Shown piece by piece: positions 54,128-62,895 of a stretch of DNA of 64,000 nt (its first letter is position 1; each line of letters begins with the position of its first letter). The translations under genes and the position numbers were made by a program. The notes beneath the pieces were generated by a model. It saw only the letters and a list, made by a program, of their open reading frames with translations. It did not search any database and was not told the origin of the DNA. Origin of the DNA: Actinomycetospora soli (GTDB taxonomy: Bacteria > Actinomycetota > Actinomycetes > Mycobacteriales > Pseudonocardiaceae); contig NZ_JAJNDA010000006.1 of the NCBI RefSeq assembly GCF_021026295.1, positions 186,001 through 250,000 of the forward strand. Reading direction: 5' to 3'.

Positions 54128-54158
54128 CGCTCCTCCTCGCTCCGGCCCGCGGGACGCT

Positions 54159-54173
54159 AGTCGTCAGACGACT
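54159..54173. promoter_or_regulatory. candidate operator, site 3 (15-bp perfect palindrome)
   Basis: AGTCGTCAGACGACT: perfect 7-base arms around one base, in the 135-base gap between the two divergent P450 starts (54127 and 54263). It holds the same GTCGTCAG half-site as sites 1 and 2 and is the most symmetrical of the three. Confidence 0.6.
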
Positions 54174-54262
54174 GACGCCGCAACGAACCGTTGTCCCTTC
54201 CCGCCGGGGCCCGCCGTCGTTAGTGTCGGAACGCCGACGACGCCGGACCCGAGGGAGCGCTC

Positions 54263-55459
54263 ATGTCGACCATCACCCTCGACCGCTACGCCGACGTCCG
54301 CGACGCCTTCCGGCGCCACGAGCTCGCGCAGGCGCTCTACGACGCCGGCGGCGTGGTGATGGCCGACTGCCTGCTCGTGCTGCACGGGGCCGAGCACCGG
54401 GTCCGGCGGCGGGTCGAGAACCGGCTGTTCCGCCGCGGCACGTTCCGCCACTGGGAGCGGGAGTTCCTGCGCGACGTCGTCGTCGACACGCTGCGCCCCT
54501 TCACGACGGCGGGTCGGGCCGACCTCATCGAGCTCGGCTACCGGACGATCATGACCCTGACGGCGATGGTCGCCGGGGTCGACCGGCCGACCGGATCGGT
54601 CGCCGAGACCGACGCGCTCTACCGGTTCGCGAAGAAGTTCTCCGAGGGCGCGACGCTCGTGCACACCACCCGCGACCCCGACGAGGTGCGCGCCGAGGTG
54701 GCCGCGGCGCTCGACGAGTTCGACCGCGACTTCCTGCAGCCCTCGATCGCCCGCCGCACGGCGCTGCTGGACCGCCTCGCGGCCGGCGAGATCGCCGAGG
54801 ACGACCTCCCCCGCGACGTCCTCACCGCGCTGCTGCGCCACCGCGACGAGCTCGGCCTGTCCGACGACGCGATCCGGCGCGAGTGCGCGTTCTACCTGCA
54901 GGCCGGCTCGCACAGCACCGCCGACGCCTTCAGCCACGCCGCCGACGACTTCTTCGCCTGGTCCGCCCGCGAGCCGGAGGCGGCCGGACGCGCGCGGCAC
55001 GACCCGGCGCTGCTGCAGGCCTGCGTGTACGAGACGTTGCGGCTGCACCCGGCGAGCCCGGTGGCGCAGCGGCGGGCGGAGTCCGCGATCGCGCTGCGCA
55101 ACGGCACGGACGTGCCGGAGGGGGCCGTCGTCGTGCTGGACATCGCCGCCGCGAACCGCGACGCGGCCGTCTTCGACCGCCCCGAGGAGTACGACCCGAC
55201 CCGCGACGTGCCCGCCGAGGTCCCGCGCTGGGGCCACGCCTTCGGCGGCGGCATGCACGCGTGCATCGGGACGGAGCTCGCGGGCGGGGTGCCGATGACG
55301 TCCGCCGGCGAGGGCGAGCAGGTCCTCGGCACCGTCACCCTCATGCTCGAGGCACTGCTCGCCGCGGGCGCCCGGCCCGACCCCGAGCACCCGGCGCAGC
55401 GCGACCCGCACTCCGCGCGGGACCACTTCGCGTCCTACCCCGTGCTGTTCGACCGATGA
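54263..55459 (+). CDS. cytochrome P450, paralogue of the divergent one
   Basis: The product has 398 residues from ATG 54263. I helix LQAGSHSTADAF, K helix ETLRL, heme loop FGGGMHACIGTELA. Same length and fold order as the P450 at 52931. It is followed by an epoxide-hydrolase-like gene with a 4-base overlap, consistent with an epoxidation-hydrolysis sequence. Confidence 0.93.
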   Translation: MSTITLDRYADVRDAFRRHELAQALYDAGGVVMADCLLVLHGAEHRVRRRVENRLFRRGTFRHWEREFLRDVVVDTLRPFTTAGRADLIELGYRTIMTLTAMVAGVDRPTGSVAETDALYRFAKKFSEGATLVHTTRDPDEVRAEVAAALDEFDRDFLQPSIARRTALLDRLAAGEIAEDDLPRDVLTALLRHRDELGLSDDAIRRECAFYLQAGSHSTADAFSHAADDFFAWSAREPEAAGRARHDPALLQACVYETLRLHPASPVAQRRAESAIALRNGTDVPEGAVVVLDIAAANRDAAVFDRPEEYDPTRDVPAEVPRWGHAFGGGMHACIGTELAGGVPMTSAGEGEQVLGTVTLMLEALLAAGARPDPEHPAQRDPHSARDHFASYPVLFDR

Positions 55460-55842
55460 CCATGCCGCCGGCGCTCGCGCGGTTCCTCGCCGCGGTGGAG
55501 GCGCGCGACGCGTCCGCCGCCAGTGCGTGCTTCGCCGACGGCGCCCCGTACGCGAACGTGCCGCACCCACCCGTCGTCGGGCCGGACGGCGTCCGGGACA
55601 TGCTGGCGCCGGTCCTGGACCGCTCGGAGCACGTGCGGTGGGAGATCGTCACGTCGGCGCTGACCGAGCGCCGGTGCTTCCTCGAGCGCGTCGACCGCTT
55701 CGTCATCGACGGCCGCGAGTACGCCGTGGCCTGCACCGCGGTCGTCGAGATCGACCCGGCGGCGGACCGGATCACCGCCTTCCGCGACTACGTCGACCTC
55801 GGCGAATGGCGTGCGCGCCTGGCCGAGGCCTGCACGCCCTGA
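55456..55842 (+). CDS. limonene-1,2-epoxide hydrolase/SnoaL-like protein
   Basis: The product has 128 residues from ATG 55456 (ATGA overlap). The NTF2-like fold with ERRCFLERVDRFVIDGREY and ITAFRDYVDLGEW matches the LEH family, where the corresponding acidic and Arg residues form the catalytic Asp-Arg-Asp triad. Coupled to a P450, it likely opens an epoxide. SnoaL-like non-hydrolases share this fold, so the activity is inferred. Confidence 0.7.
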   Translation: MTMPPALARFLAAVEARDASAASACFADGAPYANVPHPPVVGPDGVRDMLAPVLDRSEHVRWEIVTSALTERRCFLERVDRFVIDGREYAVACTAVVEIDPAADRITAFRDYVDLGEWRARLAEACTP

Positions 55843-55867
55843 ACCACCCGTCACCGAGGAGGACCCG

Positions 55868-56710
55868 ATGCCCGCGATGCTGCGAGGACTCGAGGGGAAG
55901 ACCGTCCTGATCACCGGCGCCGCGAAGGGGCAGGGCCTGAGCCACGCCCTGGCGTTCGCCGACGCGGGCGCCGACGTCGCCGCGCTCGACATCACCGACC
56001 CGATCGACGACATCTATCCCCTGGCCACCGCCGACATGCTCGAGGCCACCGTCCAGGCCGTCGAGGCGAAGGGCCGGCGCTGCCTGCCGCTGCCGTGCGA
56101 CCTGCGCGACGAGGCCCAGGTCGAGGCCAGCGTGGCCAAGGCGCTCGGCTACTTCGACAACCGCATCGACATCGTGGTGAACAACGCGGGCGTCGCCGCG
56201 CTCGACACGATCCAGGGCATGCGCTCGCACGTGCTCGACGCCGTGATCGACACGATCGTCAAGGGCCACATGTACGTCGCGAAGTACGTGGTACCGAGCA
56301 TGATCGGCCACCGCAGCGGCAAGATCATCAACATCTCGTCGGGCGTGACCGGCTCCGGGCACGCGCAGCTCTCCCACTACGTGGCTGCCAAGCACGCCAT
56401 CCAGGGCCTGACCTCGGCGTGGGCGTTCGAGCTCGCCGAGTTCGACATCAACGTCAACGCGATCGCCCCGGCGACGATCAAGCCGGGCGAGGGTCAGGGC
56501 TCGGGGATGGTGCTCGGGCTCGCCGGCGAGGTCGGCATGACGCCCGACGACGCCTACGAGATGTTCTCCGCCGCGGGCAACATGCCCGGCCCGAAGTGGC
56601 GCACCGAGGTCTCCGACATCACCGACGCCGTGCTGTTCCTGGCCTCCGACAACGCCGACCAGATCACCGGTCACGTGCTGCGCGTCGACGCCGGGCAGGG
56701 GGCGAAGTAG
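55868..56710 (+). CDS. SDR of the mycofactocin-coupled (carveol dehydrogenase-like) type
   Basis: The product has 280 residues from ATG 55868, with GAGGAGG upstream. TGAAKGQGLSHAL (cofactor loop with the QG-x-SH of this subfamily), ALDITDP, an insert at 48-75, VVNNAGV, NISSGVTGSGHAQLSHYVAAKHAI with Ser-Tyr-x3-Lys. Mycofactocin-dependent SDRs retain the nicotinamide cofactor and hand electrons to mycofactocin; the insert and GQG are their hallmark. It oxidises terpenoid or secondary alcohols in related organisms. Confidence 0.82.
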   Translation: MPAMLRGLEGKTVLITGAAKGQGLSHALAFADAGADVAALDITDPIDDIYPLATADMLEATVQAVEAKGRRCLPLPCDLRDEAQVEASVAKALGYFDNRIDIVVNNAGVAALDTIQGMRSHVLDAVIDTIVKGHMYVAKYVVPSMIGHRSGKIINISSGVTGSGHAQLSHYVAAKHAIQGLTSAWAFELAEFDINVNAIAPATIKPGEGQGSGMVLGLAGEVGMTPDDAYEMFSAAGNMPGPKWRTEVSDITDAVLFLASDNADQITGHVLRVDAGQGAK

Positions 56711-56711
56711 G

Positions 56712-57062
56712 TCAGCCCGCGGCGCGGAGCTGGTCGTCGATCCAGGCGTCGTGGGAGCGCTGGTGTCCCTGCGCGTCCGTGTAACCGCAGGCGCGGTTGG
56801 TGATGACGTCGGGGTTGGCCGGGTCGCCGAACACGGCCGGGCCGTCGAGGTCGCAGGTCGGCGTGGTGGCTGCAGCGGGCGTGGTGGCCGTGACGGGCGT
56901 GGTGGCCGTGACGGGCACGGTCACCGCGGCGGGCGCGGGCGGTGCCTGTGGCGCGGGCGCGGCGAGCGCGTAGGTCGCCGAGCAGGCCAGGCCGGCGAGC
57001 GTCGCCGCGCCGAGCGAGAGCTGCGCCCGACGTGGTGCCGTGCGCTGGTGGTGCCGCCCCAT
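56712..57062 (-). CDS. secreted protein with Thr/Ala/Pro repeat linker
   Basis: The product has 116 residues from ATG 57062. Signal peptide to about residue 35 (LAGLACSATYALA-A), then a linker of TVPVTATTP-like repeats, then a short domain with CDLDGPAVFGDP and RACGYTDAQGH (one disulfide). Its stop lies 1 base past the stop of the convergent SDR gene. Function unknown. Confidence 0.6.
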   Translation of the reverse strand: MGRHHQRTAPRRAQLSLGAATLAGLACSATYALAAPAPQAPPAPAAVTVPVTATTPVTATTPAAATTPTCDLDGPAVFGDPANPDVITNRACGYTDAQGHQRSHDAWIDDQLRAAG

Positions 57063-57223
57063 GGTGTCCCCCGACCTCGATCCGTCGACCGGTGATTCGG
57101 GATGACCACCCTCGGCGTTATCGAACCGTCATCTGCTCCACCCGATCGGGAACCTCCGCGCAGAACCGGTGCCGGCGGCAGCGGTTCGGCGTCGCCCTGA
57201 GCCACCGGGCCGTGTCGAATGCG

Positions 57224-57288
57224 AAGATCTCGTCGCGCCGCGCGATCTGATCGCTGAGCGATCACCTCGCGCGGCGCGATGAGATCTT
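57224..57288. terminator. palindromic element, copy 4 of the 38-kb family
   Basis: Outer arms AAGATCTC and GAGATCTT, middle TCGCGCCGCGCG and CGCGCGGCGCGA, centre TGATCGCTGAGCGATCA. It ends 4 bases past the TGA of the leftward lipoprotein gene (57293), the place for a terminator. The arms are more perfectly paired than in the three copies near 38 kb. Confidence 0.65.
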
Positions 57289-57292
57289 GCGG

Positions 57293-58696
57293 TCAGCCCG
57301 AGTCCGACCCCGCCAGGGCGTCCGCGACCGGCCGCGGCTCGAGCCCGGACGGAGTCACCACGACGAGCGACCCCGCCCCGGCCGGCTCCACCCGCGGCGG
57401 GTCCTCGCCGCACACGGCGTGCACGAGTGCACGTTCCAGCGCCGGCCGCACCAGGTCGGCGAGGTCCTCGCCGCGCGGCTTGGCGAGGCCGTCCACGATC
57501 GCCGGCTCGTCCACGAGCGCCGCGGCCGCGCTCGGCGAGCCCAGCGTGCACACGTCCCGTTCCCGACGACGGGTCGCGGTGCTCCGCGACCAGGTCAGCA
57601 CCACCGTGGCGTGCAGGTCGGTCCAGAACTGCTGCTCGGCGACCGGCGCGGGCAGCGGACCGGCCGCCGTCGCCTCGACGGTCCGCCACCGTCGGACGTC
57701 CTCCGCGCTCGTCTCCAGCGCCGCGAGGCGGTCGGTGTCGTCGGGGTCGTCGGCGAGGGCCGCGAGGGCGCGGACCGCGTCGTCGGTCGCGAGGATGGCG
57801 GCGAGATCGAGCCGCTCGGCCTCCACGCGGTACTGGTGCACGGCGAGCCGCGGCCCGTCGGTCGTCGCGCCGGGCCGGGTGCTGACGACGGCGAGATCGA
57901 GCCGGTCGGGCGGGGTGTCGTCCCCCTCCGACACCTCGTAGGCCCGCGACCGGTCCGGCCAGTGCACCAGCGCGGGAGACCCGTCGTCGGGAACGGCCTT
58001 CGTGTCCCGGGTGCGGTCGAGGACGAGCCCGAGCAGGCGGAGCTGGTCGGTCTCGAGGGCGTCGACGTAGTCGCGGACCTCGGTCAGCGCGCGGTCGTGC
58101 TCCCCCGCGAGGTCGTCGACGCGGGAGCCGAGTCCGTCGTCGCGGTCCAGCCGTGCCCGCAGGTCGGCCAGGTCGCCGGCCAGCCGCTGCCGCGTCCGCC
58201 ACCCGACGGACGCGAGCGCGCCCAGCAGTCCGAGCAGCACCACCGCGCCGACGACGAGCCACGGCCACCACACGCCGCGCTGCTCGATCACGGGCGCCGG
58301 GGTCACCGTGACCGGCGTGTCGACCGTCGTCGCCTGCACCCCGAGCCGCGTCAGCCCCTCGATCGCGACGGGGTTCCCGACGTCGAGCCGCTGCGCCTCC
58401 CGGTAGCGCGCCTCCGCCCCGGTCGGATCACCGGCCGTCTCGGCCGCCGCGCCGGCGGCCACCTCGGAGTACGCGGCGGCGTAGCGCTCGCTCGCGGCCC
58501 GGAGACCCGACGTCGCGCAGTCCCCCTCCTGCGCCGTCACGGCCCGCGCCGAGAGCTCGGTCGCGGCCCCGACCCGTCCCGCCTGCAGCTGCGTCGCCGC
58601 CGCATCGCAGAGCGGCGTGGGCGCGGCGGAACACCCGGCGGTCGTCGCCACGACCGCGAGCAGGACCGCGGACGCGGCGAGGAGTGATCGCACCAC
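57293..58696 (-). CDS. lipoprotein with TM and coiled-coil region
   Basis: The product has 467 residues from GTG 58696 (GTG 58693 also possible). The signal peptide ends VVATTAGCSAAP, a lipobox. External part about 20-140 with a TPR-like pair (GAEARYREAQRLDVGNP). A TM helix at about 142-165 (WWPWLVVGAVVLLGLLG) puts the C-terminal part, with a coiled coil at 170-215 and a 230-residue alpha/beta domain, on the other side. Having both a lipobox and a TM is unusual; if the TM is used, the N-terminal signal acts as a lipid-anchored hairpin. Function unknown. Confidence 0.65.
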   Translation of the reverse strand: MVRSLLAASAVLLAVVATTAGCSAAPTPLCDAAATQLQAGRVGAATELSARAVTAQEGDCATSGLRAASERYAAAYSEVAAGAAAETAGDPTGAEARYREAQRLDVGNPVAIEGLTRLGVQATTVDTPVTVTPAPVIEQRGVWWPWLVVGAVVLLGLLGALASVGWRTRQRLAGDLADLRARLDRDDGLGSRVDDLAGEHDRALTEVRDYVDALETDQLRLLGLVLDRTRDTKAVPDDGSPALVHWPDRSRAYEVSEGDDTPPDRLDLAVVSTRPGATTDGPRLAVHQYRVEAERLDLAAILATDDAVRALAALADDPDDTDRLAALETSAEDVRRWRTVEATAAGPLPAPVAEQQFWTDLHATVVLTWSRSTATRRRERDVCTLGSPSAAAALVDEPAIVDGLAKPRGEDLADLVRPALERALVHAVCGEDPPRVEPAGAGSLVVVTPSGLEPRPVADALAGSDSG

Positions 58697-58704
58697 GGGA
58701 GTTC

Positions 58705-60051
58705 CTACAACATCGGCTCCTCGTGGCCGCGTCGGGGCCGTGTCACCGGGTGCCGCGGGTTCGCGACGGCGAGGCGGGTCAGGGTGCTGCTCCGGACCGC
58801 GGCCGCCACGGCCGCGTCGTCGGGGTCGAGCGTCCCGTCGCGCACCCCGGCCGCGAGCTCGGCGTCGTCCCGGCACCCCGCCGCCCGCAGCGCCTCGGCG
58901 TGGAGCCGGTCCAGCTCCGGGCCGAGCCGCGTCTCCCGCCGCACGATCGACAGCGCCGTGCGGGACACCCGGGCGAGGTAGCGCGAGCGGTCGTCGGCCG
59001 GGGCGAGGTCCTCGGCGAGGAACCCGTCGACGGCCTCCAGCAACTCGTCCACCGTCGGACGGTCCCCGCGCGCGGCGGGCGGGTCGACCCCGGGCAGCGG
59101 GTCGTCGGGGTCCACCAGCCCGAGCACGAGGAGCGCGTCGTACTCCGCCTCGACGGCGCGCCGGCCGAGCACCGCCAGCTCCACCGATCGTTCGGCGCCG
59201 GACAGGTGGCGCTGCGCCTGCCAGCGGCAGATCACCGCCCAGTGCACGCACGCGTACAGCTCCCACCAGCGGACCGCCGCGTCGTCCGGCCGCTCCCCCG
59301 CCACCTCCGCGTACCCGTCCAGCAGGTCCTCGCGGTCACCGAAGCCGCCGACCTCCTCGGCCGCCCCGAACCGCCACGTGCGCAGGCAGAGCCACCCGAG
59401 GTCCTCGCGCGGGTCGCCGAGGTGCGCGAGCTCCCAGTCGAGGACCGCGCGGAGCCCGTCCTCGCCGATCAGCAGGTTGCCGTTGCGGAAGTCGCCGTGC
59501 ACCACCCCGGGAGGCCTTCCCGACGGCAGGTGCTGCGCCAGCTGCCGGAGGGCCACCTCCAGCGTGGGTCGGGCCTCGTCGTCGTCCAGGTCGACGCGCA
59601 GCCGCGCGAGCGGGTCCGCGACGACCTCCAGCGTCGGGACCTCGTCCGGCGGGATCGCGTGCAGGCGGGCGAGGGTGCGGCCGAGGTCGCGGGCGAGGCG
59701 CTCACGGGCGGCCGCGAAGCGGTCGTCGCGCAGCAGGCGCGGCGGCAGGGTCTCCCCCTCGAGCCGCTCCATGATCAGGTAGGGGCTGCCGACCCCGTCG
59801 GTCCCGTCGCCCGTCGTGACGAGCCGCGGGATCGGCACCCCCGCCCGCGCGGCGGCCCGGAAGCACTCCGCCTCGCGCCGCACCTCGACCGGGCGCGGCA
59901 CCTCCGGCGGGTCGCGGCGCAGCACCAGCGGCCGGCCGTCGGCGTCGAACGACCACGTCTCGCGGCTCGCGCCCGCCGTCAGCCGACGCAGCCCGGTGAT
60001 CACGGCACCGTCGAGCACGGTCGACAGAGCCGACGCGAGATCCGCACTCAC
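58705..60051 (-). CDS. APH-type kinase fused to a DUF6285-like domain
   Basis: The product has 448 residues from GTG 60051. Kinase: LTAGASRETWSFDADGRP, LVLRRDPPE, GVVHGDFRNGNLLI, AVLDWELAHLGDPREDLGW. From about residue 345 on, VDELLEAVDGFLAEDLAP and SRYLARVSRTALSIVRRE resemble DUF6285, a helical domain usually encoded as a separate small gene between an APH-type kinase and an acyl-CoA dehydrogenase. An acyl-CoA dehydrogenase gene is at 62896, so this may be the kinase of that pair. Role in hydroxyacyl-CoA breakdown is inferred. Confidence 0.85.
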   Translation of the reverse strand: MSADLASALSTVLDGAVITGLRRLTAGASRETWSFDADGRPLVLRRDPPEVPRPVEVRREAECFRAAARAGVPIPRLVTTGDGTDGVGSPYLIMERLEGETLPPRLLRDDRFAAARERLARDLGRTLARLHAIPPDEVPTLEVVADPLARLRVDLDDDEARPTLEVALRQLAQHLPSGRPPGVVHGDFRNGNLLIGEDGLRAVLDWELAHLGDPREDLGWLCLRTWRFGAAEEVGGFGDREDLLDGYAEVAGERPDDAAVRWWELYACVHWAVICRWQAQRHLSGAERSVELAVLGRRAVEAEYDALLVLGLVDPDDPLPGVDPPAARGDRPTVDELLEAVDGFLAEDLAPADDRSRYLARVSRTALSIVRRETRLGPELDRLHAEALRAAGCRDDAELAAGVRDGTLDPDDAAVAAAVRSSTLTRLAVANPRHPVTRPRRGHEEPML

Positions 60052-60137
60052 CGCGCGCACCCTACCCGCCGGACGCCCGGTCTCCGGGTGCGTCGAGCGG
60101 CCGAGCAGCGCGTTCACGCCGGCGACCGGTTGCCCGG

Positions 60138-60581
60138 TCACGGGCCTCGCTCGGGGCACGCGGGAGGGGCGAGGCGCAGCATCGCGACGGCGTGGTCGAG
60201 GTCGAGCCACTCGTGCTCGGTGCCGAACGCGACGATCTCCTCGGTGCGGGCCAGGTACTCCTCGAGGACGACGCGGGGCGCGCGGAACACGGCCCGCTGT
60301 CCCGGACACCGCAGCTCGATCTCGACGAGCGTGTCCGGCGAGGGCGTGTCGAGGGGGCGGAGGCGGACGTCGCCCTCGCCGGCCGATTCGATCAGGCCCT
60401 GGGCCAGGAGGCCGCGCGAGAACCGCCAGACGACCTCACGGGGGTGGACGGTCGGAAACGCGAGGAGCACCGCGTAGGGCTCGGACCGGGCGTAGCGCAG
60501 CTCCACCGGCGCCGGGACCGGATCGCGGTCGGCGAGCACGAGTTCGAGGACGACGGGGCGCACGAGGACGTCGTGTCGCAT
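60138..60581 (-). CDS. SsgA-like sporulation/cell-division protein
   Basis: The product has 147 residues from ATG 60581. LELVLADRDPVPAPVELRYARSEPYAVLLAF-type start (read in parts: VPAPVELRYARSEPYAV), VVWRFSRGLLAQGL, GEGDVRLRPL, FRAPRVVLEEYLARTEEIV. These are the conserved strands and helix of the SsgA/SsgB family (SALPs) of actinomycetes, which position FtsZ for sporulation septa or guide peptidoglycan remodelling. Length fits (about 135-145). Confidence 0.88.
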   Translation of the reverse strand: MRHDVLVRPVVLELVLADRDPVPAPVELRYARSEPYAVLLAFPTVHPREVVWRFSRGLLAQGLIESAGEGDVRLRPLDTPSPDTLVEIELRCPGQRAVFRAPRVVLEEYLARTEEIVAFGTEHEWLDLDHAVAMLRLAPPACPERGP

Positions 60582-60983
60582 GGCAGGCCTTTCACAGCAC
60601 GTCTGGTGGTCGGGAGCGGAGGCGGCGACGATCACGCGTGGGGCACACCCCGCGGCATCCGCGGCAGCGATGGGCCGCCCCCTCGTACGGCCCATCGCCC
60701 CGCCGGTGCTCGACGAGGTGGCCCCACGCGTGACCGCCGGGTCGGCCCGCTCCGCGTGGCACAGCACTGCGGAGCCGGTCGACCGGTCGGTGGGGACAGG
60801 CGCACTCGGACGCCGTCGCCCGGACCGGCCCGGCCTGTCGCGCGTCGGTCGACGAGGACCGGACGAGCACGACGGCGGGCGTCACGTCCTGGGCAGCGGC
60901 CGGTGGGGCCCGTCCCGGACACCTGACGGAGACGTCAGCGCGGGACCGCCACCCGCGCGCAGCGAACGGCGGACGTCAGGGGC
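60582..60983. other. 402-bp intergenic region upstream of the SsgA-like gene
   Basis: No convincing gene on either strand. It must hold the SsgA-like promoter. An inverted repeat GATGGGCCG (60669-60677) and CGGCCCATC (60688-60696) with a 10-base loop is the clearest structure; it could be an operator or the terminator of the repeat-protein gene at 60984. GACGTCAG occurs twice near 60930-60980, once in each half. Confidence 0.5.
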
Positions 60984-62657
60984 TCAGTCCGGCCCGACGG
61001 CGACCTCGGGGAACCACCACGTGCCCCGGCGCCCGCAGGCGAGCAGCACCAGTCCGGCCAGGATCGCGGCCACCGCGAGCGGGTCGGGCAGGACACCGCT
61101 CGGGCCGCTCGCGCCGCCGGCCGTCGAGCTGCCCGCCGTCCCCGCGGCCGCCGGAGCGGCCGGGCTCGTGGGGTCGGGCGCGCCGAGTGGCCCGCGCCCG
61201 GAGTCGGCGCCGATCGCCGCATCGGCCGACGACCGCCACGCGCTCGGCGCCGCCGACGAGATGCCGCCACCGCCCACGGCCGGCGCACGCTCCGAGCCAG
61301 CCACGAGGGCCGGCCGGGTGGGTGTCGGCAGACCGGGCGTTCCGCTCGGCACGGGCGAGGCCGTCGACGTTCCGACCCCGGCGACGGCGACCGGACCGGG
61401 CGGCGCGGTGGGCCCGCCCAGCGCCTCGCCCGGCATTCCGAGGACGCCCCGGCCGAGGGTCCCGACCGTCCCGGTCAGGGCCGTCGTGGTGCCCGTCAGA
61501 CCGGACACCGTGCCCGTCAACAGCCCACCGGTCGCACCGGTCAGAGCCGTCGTGGTGCCCGTCAGACCGGACACCGTGCCCGTCAACAGCCCACCGGTCG
61601 CGCCCGTCAGAGCCGTCGTCGTGCCCGTCAGACCCGACACCGTGCCCGTCAACAGCCCACCGGTCGCGCCCGTCAGAGCCGTCGTCGTGCCCGTCAGACC
61701 CGACACCGTGCCGGTCAACAGGCCGTCGGTGGCATCGACGAGCCCGGTGGACCCGAGGAGCGTGCGTGGCACGGCGGAGACCGGCGCAAGCAGCTGCGGC
61801 GCGGCGGGGGCCGTCCGGGCCGCCGTCGTCGTCAGCGTGGCCACCGGCGCGAGGACCGATTGGGCATCCGCCGTGCTCGACGCCGTCGCGAGGAGACGGG
61901 TCGGCAGGTCGACCGCGTGGCGGGTGACCGGGTCCGCGGTGGCGGCTGCAGTGGTGGTGGGCCTCGCAATCCTCGAGGTCACCTCGGTCGCGACCGACGT
62001 CGCCGTCGCGGGGACCACCTCGGCCACCTTCACCGGAGCCGTCCTAGCCACTTCCGCCGGGAGCACTCCCGCGGTCAGCTTCGTCAGGGCCGCCGTGCCC
62101 GAGGTCGCCTTTCCCGCGCTCGTCTTCGCGGCGGTCGCCTTCCCCGCAGTCGCCTTCCCTGCAGCCGACTTTTCGACAGTCGGCTTCTGCGAGGTCGCCT
62201 TCTCAGCGGTCGCCTTCCTGGCAGTCGCCTTGACCGACGTCGCCGTACTCGAGATCGCCTTCGCCGAGGCCTTGACCGAGGTCGCCTTCGTCGAGGTCGA
62301 CTTCTCCCCGGCCGACTTCCCGGCGCTCGCCTTCGCGGCGGTCGGCTTCCCCGACGTCGACTTCGCGGAGGTCGACTTCCCCGACGTCGACTTCCCGGAG
62401 GTCGACTTCCCGGAGGTCGGCTTCCCGGAGCTCGACTTCTCGGCCTTGCCCGAGGTCGTGCCGGTGACCGCGTGGATCACGGAACTCACCGGCCCGGTCC
62501 CGGAGCCGCCGGAGGACGAGCCTTCGTCGGGAGCCGCCTGGGCGGGACCGGCGAGCAGCAGTGCGGCGAGGAGGAACCCGCCCAACAACCCGGCGAGGAG
62601 CACGAGGCGGCGAAGGAGTTCGGGCGCGCGCGGGACCGAGTGGATGGCGTCGTGCAC
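60984..62657 (-). CDS. secreted repeat protein: Lys pentad domain plus four 22-residue repeats
   Basis: The product has 557 residues from GTG 62657, with GGAGGGGGTG upstream. Signal peptide about 17-41. Residues 71-193 have Lys at nearly every fifth position (TSGKS, TSAKS, TAAKA, SAGKS, ATAEK), like histone H1 tails or heparin-binding haemagglutinin. Residues about 308-395 are four copies of a 22-residue Gly/Leu/Thr repeat (LLTGTVSGLTGTTTALTGAT). After a Pro/Ala/Gly linker, a C-terminal TM (about 525-545) ends in CGRRGTWWFPE. Likely a cell-wall-spanning or spore-surface protein that binds polyanions; the SsgA-like neighbour fits a developmental role. No family recognised. Confidence 0.75.
   Translation of the reverse strand: MHDAIHSVPRAPELLRRLVLLAGLLGGFLLAALLLAGPAQAAPDEGSSSGGSGTGPVSSVIHAVTGTTSGKAEKSSSGKPTSGKSTSGKSTSGKSTSAKSTSGKPTAAKASAGKSAGEKSTSTKATSVKASAKAISSTATSVKATARKATAEKATSQKPTVEKSAAGKATAGKATAAKTSAGKATSGTAALTKLTAGVLPAEVARTAPVKVAEVVPATATSVATEVTSRIARPTTTAAATADPVTRHAVDLPTRLLATASSTADAQSVLAPVATLTTTAARTAPAAPQLLAPVSAVPRTLLGSTGLVDATDGLLTGTVSGLTGTTTALTGATGGLLTGTVSGLTGTTTALTGATGGLLTGTVSGLTGTTTALTGATGGLLTGTVSGLTGTTTALTGTVGTLGRGVLGMPGEALGGPTAPPGPVAVAGVGTSTASPVPSGTPGLPTPTRPALVAGSERAPAVGGGGISSAAPSAWRSSADAAIGADSGRGPLGAPDPTSPAAPAAAGTAGSSTAGGASGPSGVLPDPLAVAAILAGLVLLACGRRGTWWFPEVAVGPD
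61474..61737. repeat. four tandem 66-bp repeats
   Basis: Units at 61474-61539, 61540-61605, 61606-61671 and 61672-61737. Units 2 and 3 differ at about two positions; unit 4 diverges at its end. They encode the 22-residue repeats of the secreted protein. High DNA identity implies recent expansion or gene conversion, so copy number may differ between strains. Confidence 0.85.
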
Positions 62658-62895
62658 GGCTCACACCCCCTCCACGGGCCCCGCCTCAGTGGCGAGGAGT
62701 ACCGCGAGGACTCCCGAGAGTGGCGACAAGTGACCTGAATCACACGTCTGCGGCGCGAAGTTCGTGCCTTCGCCGGGCGGCCGTTACTGCCATCGGTGTA
62801 TCGCGCGTCCGGGCTCGTCGACGGGGTCGGACGACCTCGCTTGGTCCACACGCGACCCGCGCGGTAGAACAACACGGGCCCTGGGAGGTGCTGCG

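Noticed and set aside
60580..62733. Rightward 717-residue frame with Phe at every fifth residue, resembling a pentapeptide-repeat protein
   Set aside because: It is the reverse complement of the Lys pentads of the leftward gene. It has no signal peptide or ribosome site and would swallow the whole intergenic region, whereas the leftward frame has both plus a C-terminal TM.
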